This document shows positions 1 to 6,554 of a stretch of 11,212 nt of DNA, piece by piece. How positions within the stretch are numbered: the stretch's first letter is position 1; each line of letters begins with the position of its first letter. The notes under the pieces are model-generated. The model did not search any database. It saw only the letters and a list, made by a program, of their open reading frames with translations, and was not told the DNA's origin. This DNA is from Prolixibacteraceae bacterium (GTDB lineage Bacteria > Bacteroidota > Bacteroidia > Bacteroidales > Prolixibacteraceae), in the NCBI GenBank assembly GCA_027858145.1, contig JAQIDF010000195.1, positions 1-11,212 of the forward strand, given 5' to 3'. The translations under genes and the position numbers were made by a program.

Positions 1-137
1 TCAACCGATTTCATGTACATTTTCCATCTGGGGCAGAATTTGATGTGCCATCTCCAGAAACGTCCGGCAAACGATTTGGGTTTTTCATCGTACTTTGCTC
101 TCATTTTGCATTCATCGCAAGCTTGTGTTTTTTCCAT
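1..137 (-). CDS. Small Cys/Trp-rich hypothetical protein (3' end beyond window)
   Basis: This short reading frame starts at an ATG 11 bases after the stop of the PLP enzyme gene and runs off the left edge after 45 complete codons. The visible protein is basic. It has a CxxC pair (C7, C10), a third cysteine in an FCPRW motif (C35), and an aromatic segment GRFWRWH (residues 25-31) followed by a lysine-rich stretch. Short proteins of this look (two Cys near the N-terminus, then a WRWH...FCP.WK pattern) seem familiar from Bacteroidota genomes, but I know no assigned function. The cysteines could bind a metal, although only three are visible and a complete zinc site would need another ligand. The tight spacing suggests co-transcription with the upstream enzyme. 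Its reality is supported by position and by a composition unlike random sequence. The C-terminus is not visible. Confidence 0.6.
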   Translation of the reverse strand, partial: MEKTQACDECKMRAKYDEKPKSFAGRFWRWHIKFCPRWKMYMKSV

Positions 138-148
138 GGTGTTTGGAT

Positions 149-1099
149 TTAAAAATAGTTGCTAATTTTATTTAAATCGACATTACCTCCCGAGAGGATA
201 ATGCCTGTTTTTTTTCCTTCTACATCGATTTTCTTTTCAATAATTGCTGCTAATGGAACTGCCGACGAAGGTTCGATAATAATTTTCATCCGCTCCCAAA
301 TCATTCGCATTGCCTTTACAATTGCTTCATCCGAAGTGGTAACTACTTTATCAGTATTTGACTTAATAATTTCAAAATTGAGTTTCCCCAACGAAGTGAG
401 TAAACCATCGGCAATGGTATTGGGGTTGACTGATGGATGAATCTGTCCACCATAAAATGAGCGGTAAGCGTCATCTGCACCCACGGGTTCGCATGCTATA
501 ACTTTTGCCCCGGGTAACATGCTTTTTGTAGAAATTGAGGTTCCTGACAATAACCCGCCACCCCCAACCGGGCATAATATGAGGTCAAAAGATCCGTTAT
601 CTTCAATCAGTTCTTTTGCAGCTGTTCCTTGTCCGCTGATAACTTCAAAGTTATTGTACGGGTGAATTTCAGTTGCCCCGGTTTGTTCAATTACTTTGGC
701 CAGTGTGGTTTCGCGTGCTTCGAGGGTTGGCTGGCAAAATGTTATCTCGGCACCATATCCTTCAACAGCTTTTTTCTTTATTTCAGGGGCGTTTTCAGGC
801 ATTACCACATAAGCTTTAATGCCACGGTTACGGGCTGCTAACGCTAACGCTGCAGCATGGTTTCCCGACGAATGAGTTGCTACACCTTTTTGAGCTTTCT
901 CGTCATTTAAACTCATTACAGCATTTGTGGCACCACGAAACTTGAAAGCACCAACTTTTTGGAAATTCTCGCACTTAAAAAACAAATTACTATGGAATAT
1001 CTTGTTCAGGCTGTTTGATGTTAAAACAGGGGTGCGATGGATAAAAGGCTCAACTCTTTTATGGGCTTTTTGTATATCAGAAAATATTGGTGTTTGCAT
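149..1099 (-). CDS. PLP-dependent serine racemase / threonine dehydratase-like enzyme
   Basis: This is a cytoplasmic fold-type II pyridoxal phosphate enzyme of 316 residues, a full-length single catalytic domain without the regulatory ACT domain of biosynthetic IlvA. The Schiff-base lysine is K53 in AFKFRGA. The SSGNH motif at 77-81 holds the serine (S78) that serves as the opposite-face acid/base in serine racemases. The phosphate-binding glycine loop is PVGGGGLLSG at 177-186, and SGGN lies near 303-306. The segment EPVGADD (204-210) keeps the spacing of the serine racemase divalent-metal ligands (Glu, Ala at +4, Asp at +6). Known relatives racemise L-serine or eliminate water from L-serine, L-threonine or 3-hydroxyaspartate. 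The choice between serine racemase, catabolic threonine dehydratase and hydroxyaspartate dehydratase cannot be made from sequence, although the metal triad favours the racemase-like group. It starts 12 bases after the lipoprotein hydrolase stop, so probably shares its transcript. Confidence 0.88.
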   Translation of the reverse strand: MQTPIFSDIQKAHKRVEPFIHRTPVLTSNSLNKIFHSNLFFKCENFQKVGAFKFRGATNAVMSLNDEKAQKGVATHSSGNHAAALALAARNRGIKAYVVMPENAPEIKKKAVEGYGAEITFCQPTLEARETTLAKVIEQTGATEIHPYNNFEVISGQGTAAKELIEDNGSFDLILCPVGGGGLLSGTSISTKSMLPGAKVIACEPVGADDAYRSFYGGQIHPSVNPNTIADGLLTSLGKLNFEIIKSNTDKVVTTSDEAIVKAMRMIWERMKIIIEPSSAVPLAAIIEKKIDVEGKKTGIILSGGNVDLNKISNYF

Positions 1100-1111
1100 T
1101 TATTGTTTGGT

Positions 1112-2356
1112 CTAATAATTATCAAACCATTCCAGTGACGCTGCAATTGTTGGGAAAAATGCACCGGTATGATCCAATCCGTCAAAAGGTTTTAATGAAA
1201 CATTTGATGATTGATATGTTGTTGTAAATTCTCTGTACAATAGGGTTGATTGAGTTGAAGGAACCCATTGATCGTCATTTCCGTGATATAAGTTAAGTGG
1301 AGTTTGTACATCCCATGCATTAATTGAGTTTTCAATAAATGCATTACGTACAGGTGCATAAGTCTCGGATGTCATAAAAATATCATCATCTTCAAAATCA
1401 TCATAAAACAATTCACCAACATAATTACTTAATTGTGCTTCTATTTCATTAGAATAGGTATTGCCATCAATCAAGTCTACAACATTTCCTGCATATGGTT
1501 CGCTGAAAATTGCCGAATACTCAACATCCATATCGCTATACTCTTTAAATGATTCAATCATATATAAAACAAATGAAGGTGTTTCGTAAAATCTTGGTGT
1601 TTTATTAATAATAAACTCTCTGAACTTCATGAAATTATAGGCTCCACTTCCGGCCGCTGCGGCTTTCACTTCAATATCGCTGTTATTACTGTTGTTTTCA
1701 ATTGCCGACAACGCTGAAACGGTAGCACTTCCACCCTGTGAGAATCCTAATAAAAATAGGTCGTTGTTTATTTTACACGCTTCTTCTTGTTTTGCATATT
1801 CTTTAGAAGCCCTTATCATATCCAGCACTGCATTGTTGGTGTATTCTTTATACATGTATGGGTGCAGGTAAGTTGATGATTCGCCAAATCCAATATAATC
1901 AGCTATTGCCACAACATTACCAATACTGGCCATAAATATACCGGCAAAAGCTTCGTTTTGTGGATTTGTTAAATAGCCTGCATTTTTAAGATACACTGAC
2001 GGAGCACTGGCATTTGTGAAAATTGTGCCATGCTGGTAGCTAATCATGTCGAACGATTGATCACCGTCAACAGGGTACGATACGATACCCGACACTTCAA
2101 TTGTATCGCCTTCGAATTCTGTTTTGTACGTTAATTTGTAAACATCTACATCATATTTCAATTTCGATGCGAATTCAGTAAGCCCTGCAGCTCCTACTAT
2201 GGTTTCAAGATTCGATTTATTGATTGTTATAATCTTTTCCGATTCGACGAGGTATTGTGGCTTAAACTCTTCAGGCTCTTCTTCTTCCTTGCAGCCAAAA
2301 ACCAGTAATAGTGATGCTAAAATCATCACCAGGGGAAATTTTAATGTTTTCATCAT
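1112..2356 (-). CDS. Secreted lipoprotein alpha/beta hydrolase (lipase/esterase-like)
   Basis: This is a 414-residue serine hydrolase. The N-terminus is a lipoprotein signal: a basic start, a hydrophobic run, and a lipobox ending in VFGC with C22 as the lipidated residue. C22 is followed by KEEEEPEE, an acidic stretch resembling the export signals that send Bacteroidota lipoproteins to the cell surface, so surface display is plausible but inferred. The nucleophile elbow is GFSQGG with S206. The likely acid is D361 or D362 in YHGNDDQWVP, and the likely histidine is H396 in GLDHTG. The segment ADYIGFGES (152-160) and the layout resemble large secreted lipases and esterases of the alpha/beta fold. 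The substrate is unknown: an ester or acyl compound is likely, and peptidase activity is not excluded. It lies 52 bases after the aldo/keto reductase gene and 12 bases before the PLP enzyme gene. I saw no promoter in the 52-base gap. Confidence 0.85.
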   Translation of the reverse strand: MMKTLKFPLVMILASLLLVFGCKEEEEPEEFKPQYLVESEKIITINKSNLETIVGAAGLTEFASKLKYDVDVYKLTYKTEFEGDTIEVSGIVSYPVDGDQSFDMISYQHGTIFTNASAPSVYLKNAGYLTNPQNEAFAGIFMASIGNVVAIADYIGFGESSTYLHPYMYKEYTNNAVLDMIRASKEYAKQEEACKINNDLFLLGFSQGGSATVSALSAIENNSNNSDIEVKAAAAGSGAYNFMKFREFIINKTPRFYETPSFVLYMIESFKEYSDMDVEYSAIFSEPYAGNVVDLIDGNTYSNEIEAQLSNYVGELFYDDFEDDDIFMTSETYAPVRNAFIENSINAWDVQTPLNLYHGNDDQWVPSTQSTLLYREFTTTYQSSNVSLKPFDGLDHTGAFFPTIAASLEWFDNY

Positions 2357-2408
2357 TATAATAATTTTTTAGTGAATAATATTTTCTCTGTCTCTAACCA
2401 ACTTTTAT

Positions 2409-3398
2409 TTACGAAAGAATGTCGTTTATTTCATTGATTTCTTCACTTGAAAAAGTCAGATAATCAAGCGAAGCGAGGTTATCCTCAAGCTGGTTGGTTG
2501 AACTTGCCCCAACAAGTACCGATGTTACCTTTTTATCTTTTAACAACCATGCAATGGACATTTGAGCCAGCGATTGTCCACGCGCAACCGCGATTTCGTT
2601 TAAGGCCCTGATTTTATCTATTGCACTATTTACCTGTTCTTTTTGCAAGAATCCCCACGATTTGGCGGCACGTGAATTTTCAGGGATGCCATCGAGATAT
2701 CTATCGGTCAGCAATCCTTGTGCAAGAGGAGAAAATGCAATAATTCCGACACCAAGTTCCTGCGCTGTGTCAAGGAGTTGTTTTTCGCTCCAACGCTCAA
2801 ACATTGAATATCTTATCTGGTTGATAAGGCAAGGTGTGCCCATATCGTTTAATATTTTAACCGCCTCCTTTGTTTCATCTGCGTTGTAATTTGAAATACC
2901 AACATAGAGCGCTTTACCTTGACGGACAATTAAATCAAGAGCCGCCATAGTTTCTTCAAGCGGTGTGTCAGGATCAGGCCTGTGATGGTAAAAAATATCG
3001 ACATAATCCAGTCCCATTCTTTTTAAACTCTGATCGAGGCTCGAAACCAGGTACTTTTTTGAGCCCCAGTCTCCATATGGCCCGTCCCACATACCATAAC
3101 CGGCTTTTGTCGAAATAATCATTTCATCGCGGTAAGGTTTGAAATCCTTTTTAAATATTTTACCAAAATTCTCTTCGGCTGAGCCTGGAGAAGGGCCATA
3201 ATTATTTGCAAGGTCAAAATGAGTTATGCCATTATCGAAAGCATATCGAAGTATTTCCCGTCCGTTATCAAAAATGTCTACATCCCCAAAATTATGCCAT
3301 AAACCAAGAGAAAGTAATGGCAATTTTAACCCGGAACGTCCACAACGTTGATAGTCAATTTTTCCGTAACGTTTTTTATCTGCATTGTACAAGCTCAT
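2409..3398 (-). CDS. gpr: Aldo/keto reductase, L-glyceraldehyde 3-phosphate reductase (YghZ) type
   Basis: This is a 329-residue NADPH-dependent oxidoreductase with a TIM-barrel fold. The catalytic tetrad of the superfamily is visible as D62 (HFDLANNYG), Y67, K98 (STKAGYG) and H139 (FYHHRPD). The segments GPYGDWGSKKYL (106-117), LDQSLKRMGLDYVDIFYHHR (121-140), RQGKALYVGISNY (159-171) and the C-terminal cofactor motif LVGASSTNQLEDNL (295-308) match the E. coli YghZ/Gpr family closely. Characterised members reduce L-glyceraldehyde 3-phosphate and detoxify methylglyoxal and other aldehydes; the physiological substrate here is inferred. It is slightly shorter than E. coli YghZ (about 346 residues) but complete. 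A possible promoter lies 42 bases upstream, and the gene heads a minus-strand cluster with the lipoprotein hydrolase and the PLP enzyme. Unlike the hydrolase, it has no signal peptide and is cytoplasmic. Confidence 0.9.
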   Translation of the reverse strand: MSLYNADKKRYGKIDYQRCGRSGLKLPLLSLGLWHNFGDVDIFDNGREILRYAFDNGITHFDLANNYGPSPGSAEENFGKIFKKDFKPYRDEMIISTKAGYGMWDGPYGDWGSKKYLVSSLDQSLKRMGLDYVDIFYHHRPDPDTPLEETMAALDLIVRQGKALYVGISNYNADETKEAVKILNDMGTPCLINQIRYSMFERWSEKQLLDTAQELGVGIIAFSPLAQGLLTDRYLDGIPENSRAAKSWGFLQKEQVNSAIDKIRALNEIAVARGQSLAQMSIAWLLKDKKVTSVLVGASSTNQLEDNLASLDYLTFSSEEINEINDILS

Positions 3399-3417
3399 AA
3401 TGATTGTTTTAAATTTG
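3384..3417 (+). promoter_or_regulatory. Possible Bacteroidota promoter for the flavin reductase-like gene
   Basis: TAAATTTG at 3410-3417 matches the Bacteroidota -7 consensus TAnnTTTG exactly. An ATTG at 3384-3387 sits 22 bases upstream, within the 17-23 base spacing reported for the -33 TTG element in this phylum. Transcription would begin near 3424 and leave a leader of about 100 bases before the ATG at 3522. The -33 part overlaps the first codons of the divergent reductase gene. In AT-rich DNA such matches occur by chance, so the call is tentative. Confidence 0.33.
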
Positions 3418-3439
3418 TCTATTTAATCAAGTTAATAAA

Positions 3440-3471
3440 CAAAAATACGAAAACATTTGGTTATTTTAAAA
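3440..3471 (-). promoter_or_regulatory. Possible promoter for the aldo/keto reductase cluster
   Basis: On the minus strand TATTTTTG (3447 down to 3440) is an exact TAnnTTTG -7 box. Twenty bases upstream is TTTT (3468-3471), a weak match to the TTTG -33 element. The start of transcription would be near 3433, giving a leader of about 35 bases before the ATG at 3398. Position and orientation fit the head of the minus-strand cluster. The weak -33 part limits confidence. Confidence 0.37.
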
Positions 3472-3521
3472 GTTGAATTAATTAGTATAAAATTTGTTTT
3501 TTATTGTTATCAAAAAATTAA

Positions 3522-4112
3522 ATGAAGATGTCAAAAATAGACTTTAAACCGGGAACAATGGTTTATCCATTACCCGCCACAATGGTAAGCTGTGGAGAAA
3601 ATGAACAAGAATATAACATTATTACAATAGCATGGACTGGTACTGTTAACAGTAAACCACCCATGTGTTATATTTCGGTGAAGCCAGAGCGCCATTCACA
3701 TTCAATAATAAAACGTACCGGTGAATTTGTGATTAACCTTACAACTGAGAACCTTTCGAAGAAAACAGACTGGTGTGGCTGCAAAAGTGGACGGAAGTTC
3801 AACAAATGGAAGGAGATGAATTTAACTCCTGGGGCGGCAAAAATTGTTAAAGCCCCAATTATAGAAGAAGCTCCTGTGAGCATTGAATGCATTGTAAAAG
3901 ATATAATCCCGTTAGGATCGCATGATATGTTTCTGGCTGAAGTTGTAAATGTAAGGGTTGATGATAAATATATGGACAAAGAAACAGGCAAGTATGATTT
4001 AGCCGGGGCTAATCCACTGGTATTTAATCATGGTGCCTATTTTAAGCTCGGACAAAAAATTGGCAAGTTTGGATACTCAGTTCAAAAGAAAAAAAGAAAG
4101 AAGAAAAAATAG
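3522..4112 (+). CDS. Flavin reductase-like, FMN-binding split-barrel protein
   Basis: This is a 196-residue cytoplasmic protein of the flavin reductase-like domain family (FMN-binding split barrel). Typical features are the N-terminal PLPATMVSCGE segment (16-26), ITIAWTGTVNSKPPMCYISV (34-53), the basic flavin-contact region KPERHSHSIIKRTGEFVINL (54-73), and the HDMFLAEVVNVRVDD strand (about 134-148). Relatives bind FMN and either pass electrons from NAD(P)H or bind flavin or another cofactor without a known partner. The specific reaction is unknown and no partner monooxygenase lies nearby. The tail is almost all basic (QKKKRKKKK) and is encoded by a purine-only tract, which is unusual for the family. 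Two start codons are close together, at 3522 and 3528 (third residue); either would give an intact domain. It is transcribed divergently from the aldo/keto reductase. Confidence 0.85.
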   Translation: MKMSKIDFKPGTMVYPLPATMVSCGENEQEYNIITIAWTGTVNSKPPMCYISVKPERHSHSIIKRTGEFVINLTTENLSKKTDWCGCKSGRKFNKWKEMNLTPGAAKIVKAPIIEEAPVSIECIVKDIIPLGSHDMFLAEVVNVRVDDKYMDKETGKYDLAGANPLVFNHGAYFKLGQKIGKFGYSVQKKKRKKKK

Positions 4113-4132
4113 AAACATCCCGAAGGATAAAA

Positions 4133-4186
4133 CTTAAACGAGTTTCCAGCCTGCATAAATAATGCAGGCTAGTGATTAGGTTTAAG
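4133..4186. terminator. Two-part inverted repeat between convergent genes, probable bidirectional terminator
   Basis: The inner stem pairs AGCCTGCAT (4148-4156) with ATGCAGGCT (4162-4170), nine perfect base pairs around a five-base AAATA loop. An outer stem pairs CTTAAAC (4133-4139) with GTTTAAG (4180-4186), seven base pairs. The two stems are separated by internal loops of eight and nine bases. The element lies between the stop of the plus-strand flavin reductase-like gene (4112) and the stop of the minus-strand gldK-like gene (4208), where a shared terminator is expected. Neither strand has a long T run right after the stem, so termination may be imperfect. Confidence 0.6.
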
Positions 4187-4207
4187 ATGTATAGTTAAAT
4201 TGTTTCC

Positions 4208-5548
4208 TTATTTATATGATTTACGTTCATCTTCAATGGCATTCATAACACACCTGAATCCAATGTAGCTGCGTGCAGTATCCTGATATTCATAATCGCG
4301 TGTTGACACTTCAATATAGTATGAAACATCTTTCCACGACCCCCCTCTTACCACTTTGCGCTTGAGAGCCGGGGCATCTTCATTTTCAGCATCGTATTGC
4401 AGTTCAGGGTTAAGATCATTAATCATGGCATATCCCAGCTCATCATAAGTAGTGCTGGTCCATTCTGATACATTGCCGGCCATATCATATAATCCGTAGT
4501 CGTTAGGCGGAAAACTTGCTACCTTCATTGCTTTAGCTGAACTGTAGCTATCTGAAATATAGTTTCCCCTTTTGGGCTTGAAGTTGGCCTGATAGCATCC
4601 TTTATCATCCGAAGTATAATAGCTTCCCCAGGGATATTTTGCGCTCATTCGCCCCCCGCGTGCTGCATATTCCCATTCGGCCTCTGTTGGTAAACGGTAC
4701 GAGTGGATAGGTTGTAATTTATGAGTCGCAAGAAACTTTTTTTTGTATTCTGTCCGCCAATGGCAAAAAGCATTTGCCTGTTCCCAGGTTACACCTACAA
4801 CCGGATACTCTTTGAAAGCGGGATGATGAAAATATTTAAGTGTCCAGGGTTCGTTGTATGAATAAGTGAAATCCCTTATCCATACAAGTGTGTCGGGGTA
4901 AACGGGTACGGATTTCTGCACTAAAAAATCAATGCGGCTGTTAATGTCACTATTATACGATTGTGTTTCGTAATTGTAACTATTAGCCCTTTTCGCAGCT
5001 TTTTTCAGGTCGATATAAGCATATCCGTAGTGTATGTTTCTGTAATCTATTTCTTTATGGCCGTATAAGCGTTCATCATCCTGGTAAAATATTGGCGTTA
5101 AGGCCTCAATAACTTCATCCCGGTCATCTGTCCATATTTGATTAATTTTTGTACGGTCGATTCTTCTCGGATTGTAAAATTCATTATTTTCGTTTGTAGC
5201 CATGTAGTATTCAACACCTTCGTTAAAGGTTAGTGTAGCCGCTACTGAGTCGCGTACCCAGTTAATATATTCCCGGTATTCATTATTTGTAATTTCAGTA
5301 TCATCAATCCAAAAAGAGTTTATTGATACGTTTTTGGCAGGTTGGATACGGCTGTCGTTTGATTCATCGCTAATACCCATTTTAAACGATCCTTGCTTGA
5401 CGTATGACATTCCATAAGGAACGGGTTCGAACCAATCGGGACGGAGCCCTCCTTTTAATGTGTGAATAGCATTTTCCTTTTTACACCCTGTGAACACCAT
5501 CACAAGCAGTAAAGCAGAAATAATATATTTGTTTTTAATGCTGTTCAC
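4208..5548 (-). CDS. Second GldK-like lipoprotein (T9SS ring component paralog)
   Basis: This is a 446-residue outer-membrane lipoprotein with a sulfatase-modifying-factor (FGE-sulfatase) fold, paralogous to the GldK encoded upstream. The start is GTG: no in-frame ATG precedes it, and starting here gives a complete signal peptide with lipobox FTGC (C22). The mature protein has the FGE-like core, including YPVVGVTWEQANAFCHWR (248-265), YRLPTEAEWEYAARGG (284-299), YDMAGNVSEW (354-363) and VRGGSW (400-405). The two redox cysteines that follow the GGS motif in true formylglycine-generating enzymes are replaced (KDVSYY), so it should be structural. It shares VYPDTLVWIRDFTYSYNEP (216-234) unchanged with GldK and roughly three quarters of the last 43 fold residues. 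The 105-165 region differs most. A ring component partnering GldN is the likely role. A GldJ-like role is possible, but the sequence looks closer to GldK. Confidence 0.82.
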   Translation of the reverse strand: MNSIKNKYIISALLLVMVFTGCKKENAIHTLKGGLRPDWFEPVPYGMSYVKQGSFKMGISDESNDSRIQPAKNVSINSFWIDDTEITNNEYREYINWVRDSVAATLTFNEGVEYYMATNENNEFYNPRRIDRTKINQIWTDDRDEVIEALTPIFYQDDERLYGHKEIDYRNIHYGYAYIDLKKAAKRANSYNYETQSYNSDINSRIDFLVQKSVPVYPDTLVWIRDFTYSYNEPWTLKYFHHPAFKEYPVVGVTWEQANAFCHWRTEYKKKFLATHKLQPIHSYRLPTEAEWEYAARGGRMSAKYPWGSYYTSDDKGCYQANFKPKRGNYISDSYSSAKAMKVASFPPNDYGLYDMAGNVSEWTSTTYDELGYAMINDLNPELQYDAENEDAPALKRKVVRGGSWKDVSYYIEVSTRDYEYQDTARSYIGFRCVMNAIEDERKSYK

Positions 5549-5579
5549 ACAAATGGTTTTGATTGATAACGAATATCTG

Positions 5580-5587
5580 CAAAAATA
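5580..5587 (-). promoter_or_regulatory. Possible -7 promoter box ahead of the second gldK-like gene
   Basis: On the minus strand TATTTTTG is an exact match to TAnnTTTG, placed between the hairpin at 5602-5634 and the GTG start at 5548. Transcription would start about 25 bases before the gene. No TTG appears 17-23 bases upstream, because that interval falls in the hairpin arm, so only half a promoter is visible. Confidence 0.33.
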
Positions 5588-5601
5588 ATTGCTTTAAACT
5601 G

Positions 5602-5634
5602 AAAAGCCCTATGGTTTCATTCCACAAGGCTTTT
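5602..5634 (-). terminator. Hairpin terminator or attenuator after gldN
   Basis: AAAAGCCCTATGG (5602-5614) and CCACAAGGCTTTT (5622-5634) form a 13-pair stem, including two G-T pairs read on the minus strand, around a seven-base loop. On the minus strand, the direction of gldN transcription, the stem ends in GGCTTTT and then CAG. On the plus strand it ends in TTTTTTATTTT, a stronger T tail. It lies 25 bases past the gldN stop, so it can end or reduce transcription from the gldKLMN operon before the second gldK-like gene. Confidence 0.6.
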
Positions 5635-5659
5635 TTATTTTCAGGTAGTTAAAAATATT

Positions 5660-6529
5660 TTAATTTTCCCACAAATCTTGTTCTGTATCAAATATTTCAC
5701 GTTTGATACGTTCCGATTCCATTTGAGCCTCACGGCCGGTAAGGTAATCGGTAATCAGTCGGTCGTTATAAACATTCGATTCCTGAACAAAGTAAGAACG
5801 GAAATAACGATTAACGAATACATCGTCGAACGAGTTCGAAGGTTTGTTATCCTGCAGGTTGTAATAAGGTACTGTTGCCAGATATGGGCGTGCATCGGGA
5901 TAATAAATCCAGAATAAACGCTGCCGGCGGAGCATACCGTTATAAGTATATTCTCTGATAGGGCACAATCCTATTATTTCACTCCGCAATTCCGAGTCAA
6001 CCTTATCGATATACCAAACTTCTTTAACCAGAATTTGCTTTATCTCTTCGGGTTTCCAGCGAATGGTTATTAATGAATCACGCGTTACGCCCGGACGAAT
6101 GGTCACAGGTACAATTTCCTCGCGTTTGTTAATGTCCCTGACATCTTCAATGCTCATGATGATGTTATTAGGGTCGAATTCGAATTCATTATTATTTATT
6201 GGAACACTGAAAGCATTGAAATGCCCCATTTCAATGCCATCTATGATTGCATTGATGAAGCTTTTCCTGCGGTGCAGTGTGTCAGTCGGATAATACAGGG
6301 GGAGGTTCATTTTTTCCCTGAGATCAATAATCTCCCATGTAATTTTTTCCCACATCACGTCAGCTTCTTTAACAAAGGGATATTTCACATAAGAACGATT
6401 CGACATGTCGTTTTCTTGTTGGTAGGTGTCGTGAAATGGACCGAATTTATCGGTAAAACGAACACCGTTCTGTGCGTTTAACAGAACTGGTAACAAGAGT
6501 AGTAATGTAATTTTAATTATCGCTTTCAT
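5660..6529 (-). CDS. gldN: GldN/PorN, periplasmic T9SS ring protein
   Basis: This is a 289-residue secreted periplasmic protein of the GldN/PorN family, which associates with the lipoprotein GldK to build the large ring under the outer membrane that is part of the T9SS and gliding machinery. A signal peptide is evident: a basic start, a leucine-rich core (residues 9-17), and an LNA-Q cleavage site after A19. Family features are VMWEKITWEIIDLREKMNLP (58-77), then LYYPTD, the RRKSFINAIIDGIE segment, and VKEVWYIDKVDSE..IIGLCPIRE, with YNGMLRRQRLFWIYYPDARP downstream. Identification also rests on its place as the fourth gene after gldK, gldL and gldM, 25 bases after the gldM stop. The C-terminus is charged and helical (REAQMESERIKREIFD). 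It is shorter than flavobacterial GldN, mainly in the tail. The hairpin downstream probably marks the operon end. Confidence 0.92.
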   Translation of the reverse strand: MKAIIKITLLLLLPVLLNAQNGVRFTDKFGPFHDTYQQENDMSNRSYVKYPFVKEADVMWEKITWEIIDLREKMNLPLYYPTDTLHRRKSFINAIIDGIEMGHFNAFSVPINNNEFEFDPNNIIMSIEDVRDINKREEIVPVTIRPGVTRDSLITIRWKPEEIKQILVKEVWYIDKVDSELRSEIIGLCPIREYTYNGMLRRQRLFWIYYPDARPYLATVPYYNLQDNKPSNSFDDVFVNRYFRSYFVQESNVYNDRLITDYLTGREAQMESERIKREIFDTEQDLWEN

Positions 6530-6554
6530 ACCAAAAGGTTTTAGTATTTTCTAT

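Noticed and set aside
3486..3496. TATAAAATTTG just before the flavin reductase-like gene as its -7 promoter box
   Set aside because: The spacing between TA and TTTG is three or more bases instead of two, and a fitting -33 element was not found. The exact match at 3410-3417 was preferred.
3668..3991. 107-codon minus-strand frame opposite the flavin reductase-like gene
   Set aside because: The plus-strand frame has clear family motifs. This one is a mirror of it with no domain.
4208..5548. Annotation of the second gldK-like gene as a formylglycine-generating or EgtB-type enzyme
   Set aside because: The catalytic cysteines are absent, EgtB iron ligands were not seen, and the closest match is GldK in the same window.
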